A stretch of 64,000 nucleotides of DNA from Cotesia glomerata (GCF_020080835.1 NC_058163.1:4375318-4439317); one strand, 5' to 3'. Positions 49,476 through 61,492 are shown, counted from the first letter of the stretch. Notes: generated by a model not told the origin, from the sequence alone. A program made the numbers and translations.

Positions 49476-49685
49476 CATAGATGAAAAATATATAAAAGTT
49501 AATGTGGGTACTCAAATGAAAGCTCTTGATGAGAGTAACATCGGGATGAGCTTATATCTTTGAAAACATCAATAGTTAAGAAAATACAGTGCAATTTAAT
49601 AAAATTAATTATTTAATAAAACGAAATTTTATTTATTTATAGTTTACAAGTCACAGCAGTCACATAGTAACTGCAAGGTTACTAG

Positions 49686-50815
49686 TTAGTCCTTAAATAT
49701 ATAAAAGTCATAGAACAAAACTAATTTATTTTTATAACTTCATTAAATTGATCATGAATTGTACATAATTACAAAATTTTCCGGTATTCGGATGAAAAGC
49801 ATTCGGAAAATGACCGAATGGTGAAAAAAGGTTGAGGTTGAGGTCTAGGGAGCCGTAAGTAGTTGAGAAAAGAAAAAGTTGGTGTGATTAATTTATTTTT
49901 CTGATGGTAACTTGGCGAGAGTGGTGTAAAGTTTTAATTTAACGCTCACGCGGGGAAACTTTTCAAATTAGCGCCAAGCCAGTTAGCTCCGTTCTGATTC
50001 CAAGGATTTCCCCCTACTTTTTAATATCAAATAATTAATTGTAATAATTACGGGAATAATAATCAATCTCGAGTGTCAAGCATCCCATATTTGCTAATGT
50101 AGACAAACATGGGGCGCGTCCGAGGGATTATTCGATCCGCCGAAAAATGTATACACTCGGGATTATTTTCGACAGCTGAGTACACTAGAAAATCCATTTT
50201 CCGCGTGTAAACGAGCTTCAACAAGCTCCATCCCATACATTATTGGTAACGCAATGAATTCTCCGCTAGCGCAAACAACTGTTGTTGTATTATCATTATT
50301 TTTGGTGTTATTCGGCTCCAATTAATACCCTTAACTCTTTTTATCCTTTGCCGAGCTGAATTTTACGTAAATTGGTAGATGGTTAGTTAGTTATTCGCCA
50401 TATGTAAAATCGGTTCAGCGCAAACGAACCATTAATACATTATCCACATCGATACAAACCGTAAATAAGGTTCGACAGTGGTTGATTTATAACGATCCTG
50501 GGATCTTTTCCGAGACTGGTTCTCTTTATTTTGGTGGAATTAACCTTATTATGTGAGTTTCCGTGATTTAGAAGCTTGAATTATTGAAACTGTTTTTTTA
50601 TAGACCTCAATAATTCACATGTATCTGAGTTTAACAGAAACAATGAAAAAATATTTTTCCTCCCAGAATAAGAAGTATTATTGAACGAGTGTCCTTACAG
50701 TCAAAATACGTATTCTAAAATAATAATTATCTACAGTAAACTACAAAAACAAAGTTAAAAAATAATTTTAATAAGTTAATTACAAATAAATTACAAGAAT
50801 TTGCATTTATCCCGT
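49686..50815. other. Less A+T-rich DNA, no recognised gene
   Basis: About 49800-50560 is repeat-poor and less A+T-rich, with no open frame of note. It could hold regulatory sequence within the 21-kb intron. Confidence 0.35.
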
Positions 50816-51235
50816 GAAAAAAAAATATGAAAAAAATATATGTCGAAATACATAAAAAATATATTTTAAATATATTAAAAATCTATAAAAAATATATAAA
50901 TATATATAAATTATTTATAGTAAATATATTTTTAATAAATAACTTTTGGCCAATTTTTATATATATTTTTTATATTTTTAGCTATGTATATTTCATGTAT
51001 TTTAAGATATATCTTAAATATATCTAAAATATATTTAAAATATATATGAAAATCGGTCAAAAGTTAGTTATTAAGAATATATTTACAATACATATTTTTT
51101 ATATATTTATATATTTTTAGTAGATTTCATAGAAATCTAACTATTGCATTGGTCCTCATGACGGAACTTTTGAAAAATTTTGCTATATTTCGACTCAGCT
51201 CATCAAGCGGATCCAGAAAATGCATATCGTTCAAA

Positions 51236-51305
<70 letters not shown>

Positions 51306-51308
51306 TAT
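50816..51308. repeat. TATAT-rich low-complexity DNA with a TA microsatellite
   Basis: Dominated by AAATATAT and its complement; a nearly pure TA run lies at 51239-51302. Open frames across it encode Tyr/Ile runs and are not genes. Confidence 0.9.
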
Positions 51309-51672
51309 ATATTAGGGTGTGCCAAAATGTAACTTCCGTGGAGAACCTTTTAAAATTGGAATTTTGAGTTCCGCTTTTAACAGGGGCTGCGTTTGGGCGT
51401 TTCCTGAGATATTTTGGTGTGAGACGATGTATTTGATTTTCATAGAATTTTTTAACAGGAGATTTAATTGGGTACTTCCGGTCAAATTTTGAATTTTCAC
51501 CGGAAATGCCCAAATTAAGCTTCTGTTAAAAAATTCTATGAAAATCAAATACATCGTCTCACACCAAAATATCTCAGGAAATGCCCAAACGCAGCCCCTG
51601 TTAAAAGCGGAACTCAAAATTCCAATTTTAAAAGGTTCTCCACGGAAGTTACATTTTGGCACACCCTAATAT
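51309..51672. mobile_element. 364-bp near-perfect palindromic MITE
   Basis: The ends ATATTAGGGTGTGCCAAAAT and ATTTTGGCACACCCTAATAT are the start of arms of about 160 bp each with a short centre near 51480-51505. Located in a TA microsatellite, as expected of a TA-targeting (Tc1/mariner-type) element; the TA target duplication cannot be told from the host. Both strands are open for over 100 codons only because of the palindrome. Confidence 0.9.
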
Positions 51673-51675
51673 CTA

Positions 51676-52230
51676 TATATATATATACGATATAATCGGC
51701 ATTGTCTCTTCTCTAACTTTCGTAATTCTATACGGATCTCAATAAAACGTAACATACTTATTCGTAGAACAATTTCCGAGGTTAAATTCTAAGATGAGCC
51801 AAATCTGTCGATTAGTTTAAAAATGAGAGCAATTCAAAAATTTTCAAAAATCGCAAAAAATTTTCACTTTTACCTTATTTCCGTGCAGTAACAATGGAAC
51901 GCGACATCTTATCAGATTTCTGTAAATTGCATTTGAAAACTTATTTAATAAGCTTCAATTCGTGTACTTATTTATTTCTCCAAATTAAATATTTTAGGAA
52001 TAATAGCAATTCACAAATTTTCAAAAATCGCAAAAATTTTCACTTTTACCGTATTTTCGTGCAATTACAATTGAACGCGATATCTTATCAAAATTCTATA
52101 AATGGCATCTGAAAGCTATTAAATAAGCTTTAATTTGTGTATCTTACTATCAGTCTAGGCCAAAAATCACCTTCTTTCTCAGACAGATTTAATGAAATTT
52201 TACTTTTGCATTCGTTTTGACGTCATTGTT
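51676..52230 (+). repeat. Repeat, copy of 26340-27180
   Basis: Starts TATATACGATATAATCGGCA and contains GAGCCAAATCTGTCGATTAG and two GCAAAAATTTTCACTTTTAC units. Also follows a TA tract. Confidence 0.75.
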
Positions 52231-53450
52231 GTTTAATTAAACAGAAATTTATTTTTTTTTTTTTTTCGTATGCAACCCTAGTAGTATTTTTATTATTCAT
52301 CATGAAATCTACTTCCATTTCGGCTGCCAAATGGCCTTTTTTATATTTATAAATATATTAGTATCAGTTGTTTTAAAGCTCTATTTATAAATAAATTTTT
52401 CTATATGGCTGCTTAAAGCACTAAATTTCTCCAACTGCCAGCTGAATAAAAATTAATTATAATTTAAAGAATCAATATTAAGCTGCGATTTTTAATCCGT
52501 AACTCTACATAAGGCAGATGAAGAGATTAAAAAATAAATTGAGTTGAAAAATTGATTTTTTCAAAAGTTATCGTGTTTGTCTCTCTATAAAAATTTAAAA
52601 AATCTAAACTATGAGCTATTAAAACCACTTTTCTATTAAAAAATAGTAATTATCTACGATTAACTAAAAGAATAATTTAAGAAATAATTTAACAAGTTAA
52701 TTACAAGAAAATTTCTCCAACTTCCAGCCGAAAAAAATTCGATTATACTTGAAAGAAATAATGTTAAGCGAAAATTTTCAATCCGTCACTTCTCGTAAGG
52801 AAGATGAAGAGATTTAATAATAAATCAAGATGAAAAATTTATTTTTACAAAAGTTATCGTGTTTGACTCTCCATAAAATTTTTAAAAATCTGCACTATAA
52901 GCCATTCAAACGACTTTTTTTTTTTATGTAAAAATAGCAATTATCTACTGTAAACTATAAAGATAAGTTAAAAAATAATTTTAATAAGTTAATTACAAAT
53001 AAATTACATGAATTAGCATTTACAATTCAATTTCAAAGCTTATTTAAATTTTCCCGTGGATAGTATTTGTTTTTATACAAATTGAACGACTTCTTCCTTT
53101 CCCATGTGAATCATAAGGACTAATTAAAGACTGTATTACCTTAGGTCATTCTAAGAACACAATTGAATATAGTATCAATTGTTTTGAAGCTCTATTTATA
53201 AATAAATTTTTCTCTATGGCTGCTTAAAGCATTAAATTTTTCCAACTGCCAGCCGAACAAAAATTAATTATAATTAAACAAAACAATATTAAGCTGCAAT
53301 TTTCAATCCTTTATTTCCCATAAAGCAGATGAAGAAATTAAAAAATAAATTGAGTCGAAAAATTTATTTTTTCAAAAGTTATTGTGTTTGTCCCTCCATA
53401 AAAATTAAAAAAATCTACACTATAAGCCATTAAAACCATTTTTTTTATAA
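52231..53450 (+). repeat. Three units of the CTGCCAGCCGAACAAA family
   Basis: Units near 52380-52650, 52720-52940 and 53160-53450, each with CAACTGCCAGC, GCAGATGAAGA and AAAAGTTATCGTGTTTG blocks (slightly diverged), separated by A+T-rich joins. Confidence 0.75.
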
Positions 53451-54147
53451 ATTGAACAAAAAATACCTTACTGAGACACAACCCGTCTTAAATCGAGCTC
53501 AGCAATCTAATTTTCCAATTCCTAATACCAGAACTATGAAATACTATGAAATATTGGTGATTAATGACGTGGCAAAGGGTCGGCTGGTGGGATGCTCAAG
53601 GATAACGAGAGGTTTTTCATCCGGAAAAAAGCTCAGGAGCCAGGTGTGACTATGGTTAAAGTTGGATCGTTGGATTGGTTTTCAGAATGCTCCTAAGATT
53701 ATCCCTCCTCAGGAACATTCAGCGTCCCGTCCTTCACCCTTACTTTCCTCCCTCCTCCCTTAGGGTCCTCTTCCTTTTCCCCGTCCTTCCCTTGTGCTAA
53801 CTCTATCCCTAGCTCCTATCTAGCCCCGTCGGTGGTTCTCCGGCCTCATTTCATCCCGTCTGCGCTCCTACCCTATCTCAGTACTATGTACTATATACAT
53901 CGACTATATATATTGACTCCCGCTCCATCTATTTCTTTTTATCATCCTCACCAAAGGTCACGTGCGCGTTTTACTCTTGCTTCCGCGCGCGTAAAAGACC
54001 TCTGAGACTTATATTGAATCACGATAAATCTCTCCAAGCCATTCCAATATAAATTCCACCCAGAAATCAATTTTTATAAACCCTGATAGAAAAAAATACG
54101 TGCTTTACTAATATTTTCTTTGCTCCAGTCATATTCGCTACCGCTCC
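53451..54147. other. Less A+T-rich DNA, no recognised gene
   Basis: Pyrimidine-rich patches at 53690-53880. The 65-codon plus-strand open frame at 53452 has no recognisable features. Confidence 0.35.
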
Positions 54148-55650
54148 AAACTAACTAGTTGAATTTTATGGTATAAGGATTTGAGGAATTTCATCATCTC
54201 GCTTCTACGGTTCATCAACATATTTTCCATCAACATCAGTCAAGTCTTTTTGCTCGGCATTAGTAGATGAATTTTGCGCTATTTTACGGCAAATTGTTGA
54301 GTTGTAACTTTTAGAACATGTTTATTATCATGAGACTCGTCATTTTGATTATGCATTGGGATATAATGAGAAGAAAGCTCTTGCGAATCATTGGAATACC
54401 AATAGGTCATTAATTATTCGTTCGAACCTGGAAAGAAAGGGCACATGTAGGTCCCTATGAGAAATTTCTTTCACTTGAGTTGAACCAATTCATTTTTAAA
54501 GGGAAAATTTTATTAATTTTTAGAAAGGCTTTGATGAATTTCTGGTAAATATTTCCAATAACTAGATAAAGATCACCAGATGAGGTGTGACATTTCTGGA
54601 AATTTTAACAAGCTTCTTTTGCTTCAGTTGAGCCAATTAGTTTTTTAAGGGAGTATTTTATCAAATATTGTGGATACTTTGATGAATTTCTTGTAAAAAT
54701 TTACAATAACTAGTCGATGATGGTCCGGGAGGTGTAACATTTCGAAAGATTTTAATAAGGATCTCCGGCCGCTCTAGTTGAGTAAAATAGATTGTAGGAT
54801 CTAACCCTCGACGAATTAGGTTTAAAAAGAGATTAAAAATAAGAATTTAAAGATAACTAGTATGCAAGGCACCAATCGTTGAAATAGAATAAATTATAAT
54901 GAAAATAATTAAACACAAAAGTGTGTTTGACTCATACGAATCGGCTGATAGTAACTCGTCTGTTATTTGGCAACGTTGTGGTTTTACTGGTTATATTTAT
55001 ACACGAGACAGTCTAACTAAGTTTAACCTTAATCTATAATGATTAGTAAAATAATAAAACATAAAAATATTTGAATTTCTAAATACGTTGAAAAATAAAA
55101 TCCATCACAAAAAAAGCTTTAATCTGACATACAAAAAAATGACTAACAATAATTTCACTGATTATACAATTATTATACATTACAATAATGATAATGATTA
55201 TTATATTTAATATTAAGCTTGTAGACTTTTAAATGAATATTGTTATAATTATAACGAAATTCAAATTAATAATGTGTACAAAAAATTTTCCACTGATTAA
55301 AAAAATTTCCATTTAATTAATTTATTTACCGTAAGATAATTTGATACTTGTTTTTTAATAACGTGTAATTATATCCCGTTATAATTAATAAATAATAATT
55401 TTTCCAATAATTTATATTAATCACCCATCAGTATACAATGAAAAATCTAAAAGCGTAGAGTTGGTATTGAGTGGATCGAATGATCGAAAGAACTTGCTTA
55501 TGCAGCGTCGCCAAAAATTTAGCCTCTATTTTCACATACGCGAATCTAAAATCACTATCATTTTAAAAGTTAATATCTTTGTACCTTCCGGGTAAATAAT
55601 ATATTTTCCTCAAAAAAATGTGACCTAGATCCTTAAAAAAAGAAAAATAC

Positions 55651-55920
55651 CTTATATTTAGCCATATTATAGCCATATTAAAGCAAATTTTAAGGGAGTT
55701 GGGAAAGAACGGATAGGGGAAAGGGGGGGACCTACTCAGTGGGAATTTTTCCGTAATTGAAAAAATAATCAGACAGCCCAGACTGGGAATCGAACCCAGA
55801 TCTCTCGGTTACGCGCCAAGGGCTCTACCAGTTAAGCTATCCGAGACAAGTACTGACTACTTTATTCAGTCACGTATATAAGACCCACCGAGCAAACAAC
55901 GCCACCGTCCATCTTACGGT
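55651..55920 (-). mobile_element. tRNA-derived SINE
   Basis: Flanked by 12-bp direct repeats AAAGAAAAATAC (55639-55650 and 55921-55932). On the minus strand it holds a tRNA-like region with an A-box-like TAGCTTAACTGGTAGAGC and a B box GGTTCGATTCC, inside a CTGGG/CCCAG stem. It is preceded by about 80 bases of unrelated head. Its tail is A+T-rich with a repeated AATATGGCT. Pol III transcription is expected from the boxes; mobilisation would need a LINE not seen here. Confidence 0.82.
55775..55848 (-). tRNA. tRNA-like region within the SINE (not a functional tRNA)
   Basis: D-arm (GCTT/GAGC), anticodon stem CTTGG/CCGAG with loop CGCGTAA and T-arm CTGGG-TTCGATT-CCCAG can be drawn. The loop would present CGT, but position 33 is G rather than U, and the acceptor strands (TCTCGGA-like and TCTGGGC) do not pair. 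This supports a decayed tRNA ancestor, perhaps tRNA-Thr, over a working gene. Confidence 0.6.
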
Positions 55921-56000
55921 AAAGAAAAATACCCAGGTCCTATAAAACTCTATGTCGAAACCACAGTGTGATCAAAACAATAAGACTAAAAAAGACCAAC

Positions 56001-56307
56001 CTTGTGCAGCTGAGTCTGTCCAGCAGGTTCACTAGCCAGAAGCTGCTTGAGGGCGGTGTGTCCATGGCCATTCTGGGTGGTAGGAGCTCCTGGTGTGCTC
56101 GGTGTGCTGGGGTTACTGCCCGGGGTGTTGGGAGTGTGGGGCCCTGTTGTTGGACTGCTCGGACTGACGCTTTCATTAACCTTGCTGCCAGCATGATGAT
56201 TCTCGGTGTGCCGACGGAGGCTCCGTGCATCGCAGTAGGATTTTCCGCACCCTTCAGCTTTGCACTCAAACGGCTTTTTGTTTCTGTGTGTCAGCATGTG
56301 CCCGTTT
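56001..56307 (-). CDS. C2H2 zinc-finger gene, internal exon (end of finger B, finger C, Pro/Ser/Thr linker)
   Basis: The acceptor ends GATTACAG and the donor is CACAAG|GTTGGT. The first base completes the Leu codon left by the exon at 61374, and 102 codons follow, ending in phase 0. NGHMLTH supplies the two His of finger B. Finger C runs from Cys 15 and Cys 20 (C-x4-C) to His 33 and His 37 and contains the motif SYCDARSLRRH. Next comes a Ser/Thr/Pro/Gly/Asn-rich stretch (about residues 48-80), then an amphipathic-looking piece ALKQLLASEP. In-frame joining across a 5.1-kb intron is strong evidence for one gene. The linker is probably disordered and may carry regulatory activity; that is inference. 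Reading on past the donor gives only four residues and a stop, so an intron-retention end is possible. Confidence 0.94.
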
Positions 56308-57092
56308 CTGTAATCACAAAGCACAAATTATCTTTGTGTGTGATAAAACATTCCTAATTATGATAATAGCGGACACTTAAAGCAAAGCTGGAGTCCGATG
56401 TGAAGCCTAAAGCTCTTCTGGGGTAATTATGATTGTGATTCAAATTCAAAAGAACGGCAATCAGTATCGAGAATCTATTCAAGAGAGGTAAACTGTTCCG
56501 GTATCTCCAGAGACATCTAAAAGCCTCGGGCGCACCAGTCTCATCTCAGATGGAACCAATACTACCCATCCCAATACTGAGGGTGGGCTGGAGCCGTTAT
56601 CTGAGCGAATGTGCTTTTAACTCGCTCTTAGGGGAGCCCAAGAGGACTCTGGATCCGATTGAAGGGGTTAATAATAAATGTAAGATCATGGGCGGCAAAG
56701 TATTTTTCCGGCGGGTTCATGCGTGTAAATTGGGTCAGAGAGCAACAAGTAGGCAGAGCTTCTGCCCCTCCCAGTTTGCTTTATAAGAACCAAGTTACCT
56801 CGGTTATTGCATTAATTTCCCAGCAGAATTGCTAAGACGAGACCCTCTTCGTAATTTCGTTCGAGGATTAACTTGAGATACCAATGACAGTCTCCGTAAT
56901 TATAGTGCTCTGATAATTTCCTTAACCGCTTCCGGATCTTTCGAGACATCTTTAGATGTTAAGAAAGATTGATAAAGGCCAAAAAAAAAGTATATTTTTC
57001 CTCCCAGAGTACAAAGTCAGAGTGAATATTGTTACAGTAAAGGGACATATTCTCAATCCGAGGAAACTGTTATAATCTCTACTAATAACGCT
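56308..57092. other. Intron and less A+T-rich DNA
   Basis: The acceptor for the finger C exon is at 56308-56309. The next 750 bases are repeat-poor, with no recognised second gene; a 78-codon plus-strand frame (56550) is unconvincing. Confidence 0.4.
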
Positions 57093-58640
57093 GCACGGAA
57101 AGAAATTTTTTGTAAAATTTAGCGTTAAATTCATTGTAATCGTGGGACATAATGCGGCCTTTTTATTTATTATCATTTTTGTAATAAAAATTACAAAACA
57201 TTCATTTATTTTAGGATATACTACATAAAATTTACCAAAAATCTAATAAAATTTACAAATTATTAGATCGTGCCATTTGTCCCACGATTACCGTGAATTT
57301 AACGGTAATTTTTAAAGAAAATTTATTTCACTAGTCTAATAATAATTTGATTTTTCTCCAATAACAAATTTTTTCACAGAAATGAGTATTGTTTTTTCTT
57401 GATATCTCAAAAATTTTTTCTTGATATATAATTATACATAATTATATATGATTAGGTATGATTATATTTGGTCATTTTTTTTATATATAATTATATATAA
57501 CCAATTTATATATAAATATATATAATTATATATAAATATTTTTTCTCGGGTATATTTATGGGGATGCACAAATCTTTATATAAGGTATAATTAAAAATTG
57601 ACAATTGCGTACTGAATATAAAATTAGGTTACTAAATTTTTTAAAATTAAATTTTTATGCTGCCTGATCAATATTTGGTTTTTATATCTTAATTTAAAAA
57701 TTTGAAATTTTCTAAAAAAACTTGTATTGACTGTATAAACATGAATAGTTTTTGAATTCACTGTAAGATGGTGTTGCGCAACCGGATATAATACGACGTC
57801 ACTTTCCCGCTAAAATTCAAATTCAAATAGTTTTTAATTTAAAAACTACTGCATATATTTATGTGGATGCGCAAATTTTTGTTTAAAGTGTAATTCAAAA
57901 TTGATAATTACTAAATGAATACAAAATTAAATTACTAAAATTTTTGTAACTAAAAGTTTTAATATTGCCTGGTCAATAATTGGTTTTTTCATCCAAGTCA
58001 ATTTATTAGATGAAATTTTAATAGTCTGTTTTTTAAAATTTGCCCGTCAAGTAATTTGAAATTGTTATTGTAAAATCACTATAATTTATAAAATTAATTG
58101 CAAACCTACCTAAGCTGTGAGTATTATACAATAGAAAAGAAAAATACTTTTTTTACAGTATAAAGTAACTATTTTCCTGAGAAATTAAGATTCCTAAATG
58201 TTGGAGATTGTTTAAAGATAACAAGCAATTTTATAGTGTGCTTCTTGATGCCCCAAGTCAATATTTAGCCTAAAATTCTTAATTTTTCTATCAGACCGGA
58301 TCAAAAATTTGATATGGACATTGGACATATCAAAGCATATAAAATATTTCACAGGTAAATTATATCACCAACACTATCGACAGAAGGTATGAGAGTCCTT
58401 GATCCCCCGGAAAGTACATCCGAGGACAGCTCAAGGTAAATTCAAAGGTTGAGCCGGAAAAGAAGAGAGTTTTATAGCTGATAGGACTCCCTCCGGCTAA
58501 TCCGAGGCATTCCTGCCATGGAAATGGGTTTAATTTGTAGAAGCTAAATTGCTCGACTTTTTAGCGCGTACGGTTGATACAGGAGAGCATTAACCTTTTA
58601 CAATTCCTTAGGAAGGTTTCAAAGGACAGAGTTTATTTTC
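57093..58640. repeat. A+T-rich repeat region with a degenerate direct repeat
   Basis: A GCACGGAAAGAAATTTTTTG start at 57093 looks like the left end of a CACGGAAA-type element, without a clear right end. The segment near 57548-57690 is repeated near 57848-58010 (TTTATGGGGATGCACAAATC versus TTTATGTGGATGCGCAAATT). It is related to debris at 14600-15360. Confidence 0.5.
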
Positions 58641-59173
58641 TTGAAGCTAATTAGCAAAGAGCTTATTGATTTCTGAAGAAGGAGCAATAGGTAGGTCATA
58701 AATCGGTACGTGATATTGATCGATCGGTCTCTGATAAAGTTTGTCCAGTAAGTGTATCGACATTGTTCCTAGATGCAGCATCAGCTGATGTGTTGTTAGA
58801 ATGTCTTGCGAGATAGCTTTATACTCTTGAGTTGAGCAAAGGAAGTAAATAAAAAAGGAGGATTGAAATAAGAAAAATGCTGTCCAAGCAGGATAAACTG
58901 GAATTGTGAAAGCGTAGTGCACCCGGTGGACACAACCGGGTGGAAGGAGGATTTAGAGATTCGTCTTTGAAGAAAAATACTACATAGAGCTAACTTCAGC
59001 CACTGTCTATCGATTTTCCTTTATTTCCTTTTCCCATTCGCTCAAGAATTGAATCCTCTGTTGAGCCACGGTCTCTTGCATTTGCCACCTGCTGTTTCCT
59101 CTTTGGCTTATCCTTCCCCTTTCGTCTGCCCTCTCAATCATATCACGGTCAACTTGTCAAACTTTAATAAAAT
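58641..59173. other. No recognised gene
   Basis: A 91-codon minus-strand open frame (58647-58922) would encode one hydrophobic segment but has no recognisable family or splice context. Confidence 0.3.
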
Positions 59174-61224
59174 TATTTATATAATTAAGAGAATAAGGAA
59201 AATTTTCGTTTCCGGCGTATTTATATCATCAAATTAGTTATTTAAATTAAATTTAGCATCATTGGAAAGGTCTTGACCTGAATTTGTGTCGTTTCAATGT
59301 TTTATATGATTTTCAGCAATAGTTAATTTATTATGATAAGTTTTCGAAGTAGTTATAAATGGCTCAGAATTTTGCGATAAATAAAATTTGTTTATTTATT
59401 TTGTTCTATACATGTCAATTTAATTATATGTCAAAAATTAATTTATATCCTGACCAGAAATTTAAGTTCGGCGGTGGTTCGTTTCGAATTAGGCATGCCG
59501 AATTCCAAGCTCGCGCCGAACCAGGAAGCCAAAGTTGGTCCACGTTCCGGAAGTAACGCAGTCGCGAGTTTGGGTCTAACTTGGCTTCCGACTTAGGCGG
59601 TGGTTTGGAAACCACACTTGCTGGTGATTATCCAAGCCTCATTCGGTCCAAATTTGGCTACTTAACTAGGCATCAATTCAGAAACTAAATTCGCTATTTT
59701 TATATGCTATTTTTTTCATTAAAAAGGTACTAAATCGTAAACCGAACAATCAGTAAAAAAAAAAGGTGTATCATCATTGTCAGTAAAAAAAATTGTACCA
59801 CCCAATGAAATAGTCTTTTCTAAATAATACATGTTTTTTGCAAAGACATGAACTATAATTTTTATATCAAATTTTAGCGGCTAACTATACCTCCAAATTT
59901 TCAAAGCGGTACCCAGAATTTGAACAAGCTGGAGCCGTATAACATTAACAGCACTCTAATCTCTAATAGATTTATAGACTAGTGATCAGCATTGTGATTT
60001 GTATTAATTACTGCAAATTAAATAAGTTTTATAGCTGAAAATTAGTGTAGTTAAAAATTATTGAACGTTTTGAATTGAGTTTTTTTTTATTTATAATTGA
60101 AAATTTGCTTTGTCATTCATAAAAAATGTAATTAAAAAATTAAATACAAATATTTCTCATTTTTAAATGAACACATTAAATATTCATTGTATTATTTTTA
60201 ATATTAATCAATAATATGTTATAATTCTTTTGATATTTCAATGAAACGTTGAAAATTTTTGGTGTGCCTATTGCCATATATTTTATTAGTTCAACTACTG
60301 CTCCCGGAGTGTTCAACTACTGCGGCTTGAAAGAATTGATTGTTCAACAACTACTCCTTTGATAGTCTATCTTAAAAACGTTGTCAAAATATAAATATTC
60401 AATTATCTTTGTTGTTATTTTGGCTTCAATCTAAAAATTGTTTATATTTTCATGAAAATCACTAATTTGAACTAATAATTACATCTTTATATATTTAAAG
60501 TATAGTCAAATACGTTTGACCTTGAAACCTGTTCGACTACTCGGTACTTTACCTTATTATCCAAGTGGTTCTTAAAGTCAAGTTTCAAAATTATTCAAAT
60601 CGATTATTTTGTTTAAAAACTACAATTAAAAATTAATTGTTTTTAACTATAAAATTAAATATTAACAATATTTTTTTTTCCGTGTACTATTATTTTTAAA
60701 GGAATTTTTATAGTTCAATTTATTATTATCAGAAAGGTCTTGATAAGAATTATTGCCTTTTAGTTCTATATATTTTTCAGAAGTCAATTTTTTAAATCAA
60801 ATTTTTGATGGAGTTTTTAATAGGTTATTGGTTCTATAAATTTGTTCCGTCACATTTATCCATTAAATTATTTGTAATTGATCCTCTGATAGCACTATTA
60901 TTTTCAAAATTTATTTCAAAAGTCCCTAAACTATGTTTATACAGTAAAAAATTTTTCGTCATTGTGTAAAGTCTAAAAATGTTTGTGTAGAATTTAACAT
61001 TTTAATGTGTAGAATTTAACAGTTTAGTATGTTGATTCAACACAATAGAGTGTTGATTCAACACAGATTGTGTAAAAAAAGTCATCAACACAAATTTTTG
61101 TGTTAAATTTGACGAAAAATTTTTTACTGTGTAGCATCATAAGTATCAAAAAATCATTAAACCAAAATTTTCTTATTTATAATCCATAAATCTCGGCAGT
61201 CGCAAAGCGACTGCAGTTTGCTAG
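59174..61224 (+). mobile_element. Helitron-like element, family 2
   Basis: The 5' end is TTTATATAATTAAGAGAATA (degenerate TC). The 3' end has the hairpin GCAGTCGCAAAGCGACTGC (61196-61214), then AGTTTG and CTAG, followed by T. Contains GGTCTTGACCTGAATTTGTG as in the sister copies, and a less A+T-rich piece at 59460-59660 not seen in them. A nested MITE lies at 60941-61135. Confidence 0.75.
60941..61135. mobile_element. Small foldback MITE in a Helitron
   Basis: Ends TACAGTAAAAAATTTTTCGTC and the complementary GACGAAAAATTTTTTACTGT. The inner TGTGTAGAATTTAACA and GTTGATTCAACACA units are repeated. Confidence 0.75.
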
Positions 61225-61373
61225 TTATTGAAAACAGAATTCTAAAATCCGATGGGAGTTTTTGGAGTCTAGGAAATGAAAGAGGAGCTAGTCCTCTTTT
61301 GAGGAAGGTACCCACACAAATTCTGTCGGAGCAGCATGCAGTAATTATAGAGAGAAGTTAAAGATAAACTCAC

Positions 61374-61492
61374 AAGTGGTCTTGGCGCTTGAATGCTTTC
61401 CCGCACATTGTACAGACGTATTTCCGCTCGTCGCTGTGCGTCAGCTTGTGCTTCGTCAAAGCCGAGGCGTTGTTGAACACTTTGCCGCATAC
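61374..61492 (-). CDS. C2H2 zinc-finger gene, internal exon (fingers A and B)
   Basis: Internal exon of a DNA-binding transcription factor, presumably nuclear. A pyrimidine-rich acceptor ending TTACAG precedes it and a GTGAGT donor follows. The 119 nt start in phase 0 and leave two bases of a Leu codon. Residue 2 is the second Cys of a finger whose first Cys must lie in the preceding exon; with His 15 and His 19 it gives C-x12-H-x3-H. The linker HSDERKY leads to the next finger (Cys 27, Cys 30), whose helix residues KRQDHL run to the exon end and whose two His lie in the next exon. The exon is far richer in G+C than the surrounding repeats. Upstream exons are outside the window. I do not recognise the orthologue with enough certainty to give a symbol. 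Confidence 0.93.

Larger units (their letters stand above)
46750..49685 (+). mobile_element. Helitron-like element, family 2, with three nested elements
   Basis: 5' TCTAAATTATTAAGAGAATA after A; 3' hairpin GCAGTCACATAGTAACTGC (49656-49674), then AAGGTTA and CTAG followed by T. Inside are a family-1 Helitron (47066-47635), a TIR element (47646-48555) and another (48563-49475). The remaining 500 or so bases match 21026-22799. Confidence 0.82.
54148..55953 (-). repeat. 1.5-kb repeat, inverted copy of 3443-5007, with SINE insertion
   Basis: Reverse complement of the repeat at 3443-5007, ending CCTATAAAACTCT. It carries the GTTATTTGGCAACGTTG motif at 54961. The extra length is explained by a 270-bp insertion at 55651-55920. 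Confidence 0.85.

Noticed and set aside
51127..51662. Two minus-strand open frames over 110 codons
   Set aside because: Produced by the palindromic MITE and the TA microsatellite.
55775..55848. Functional tRNA gene
   Set aside because: The acceptor strands do not pair, position 33 is not U, and the sequence lies inside an insertion with target duplications.
55968..56357. Plus-strand open frame over the zinc-finger exon
   Set aside because: It is the antisense shadow of the exon at 56001-56307, which has matching splice sites and finger residues.
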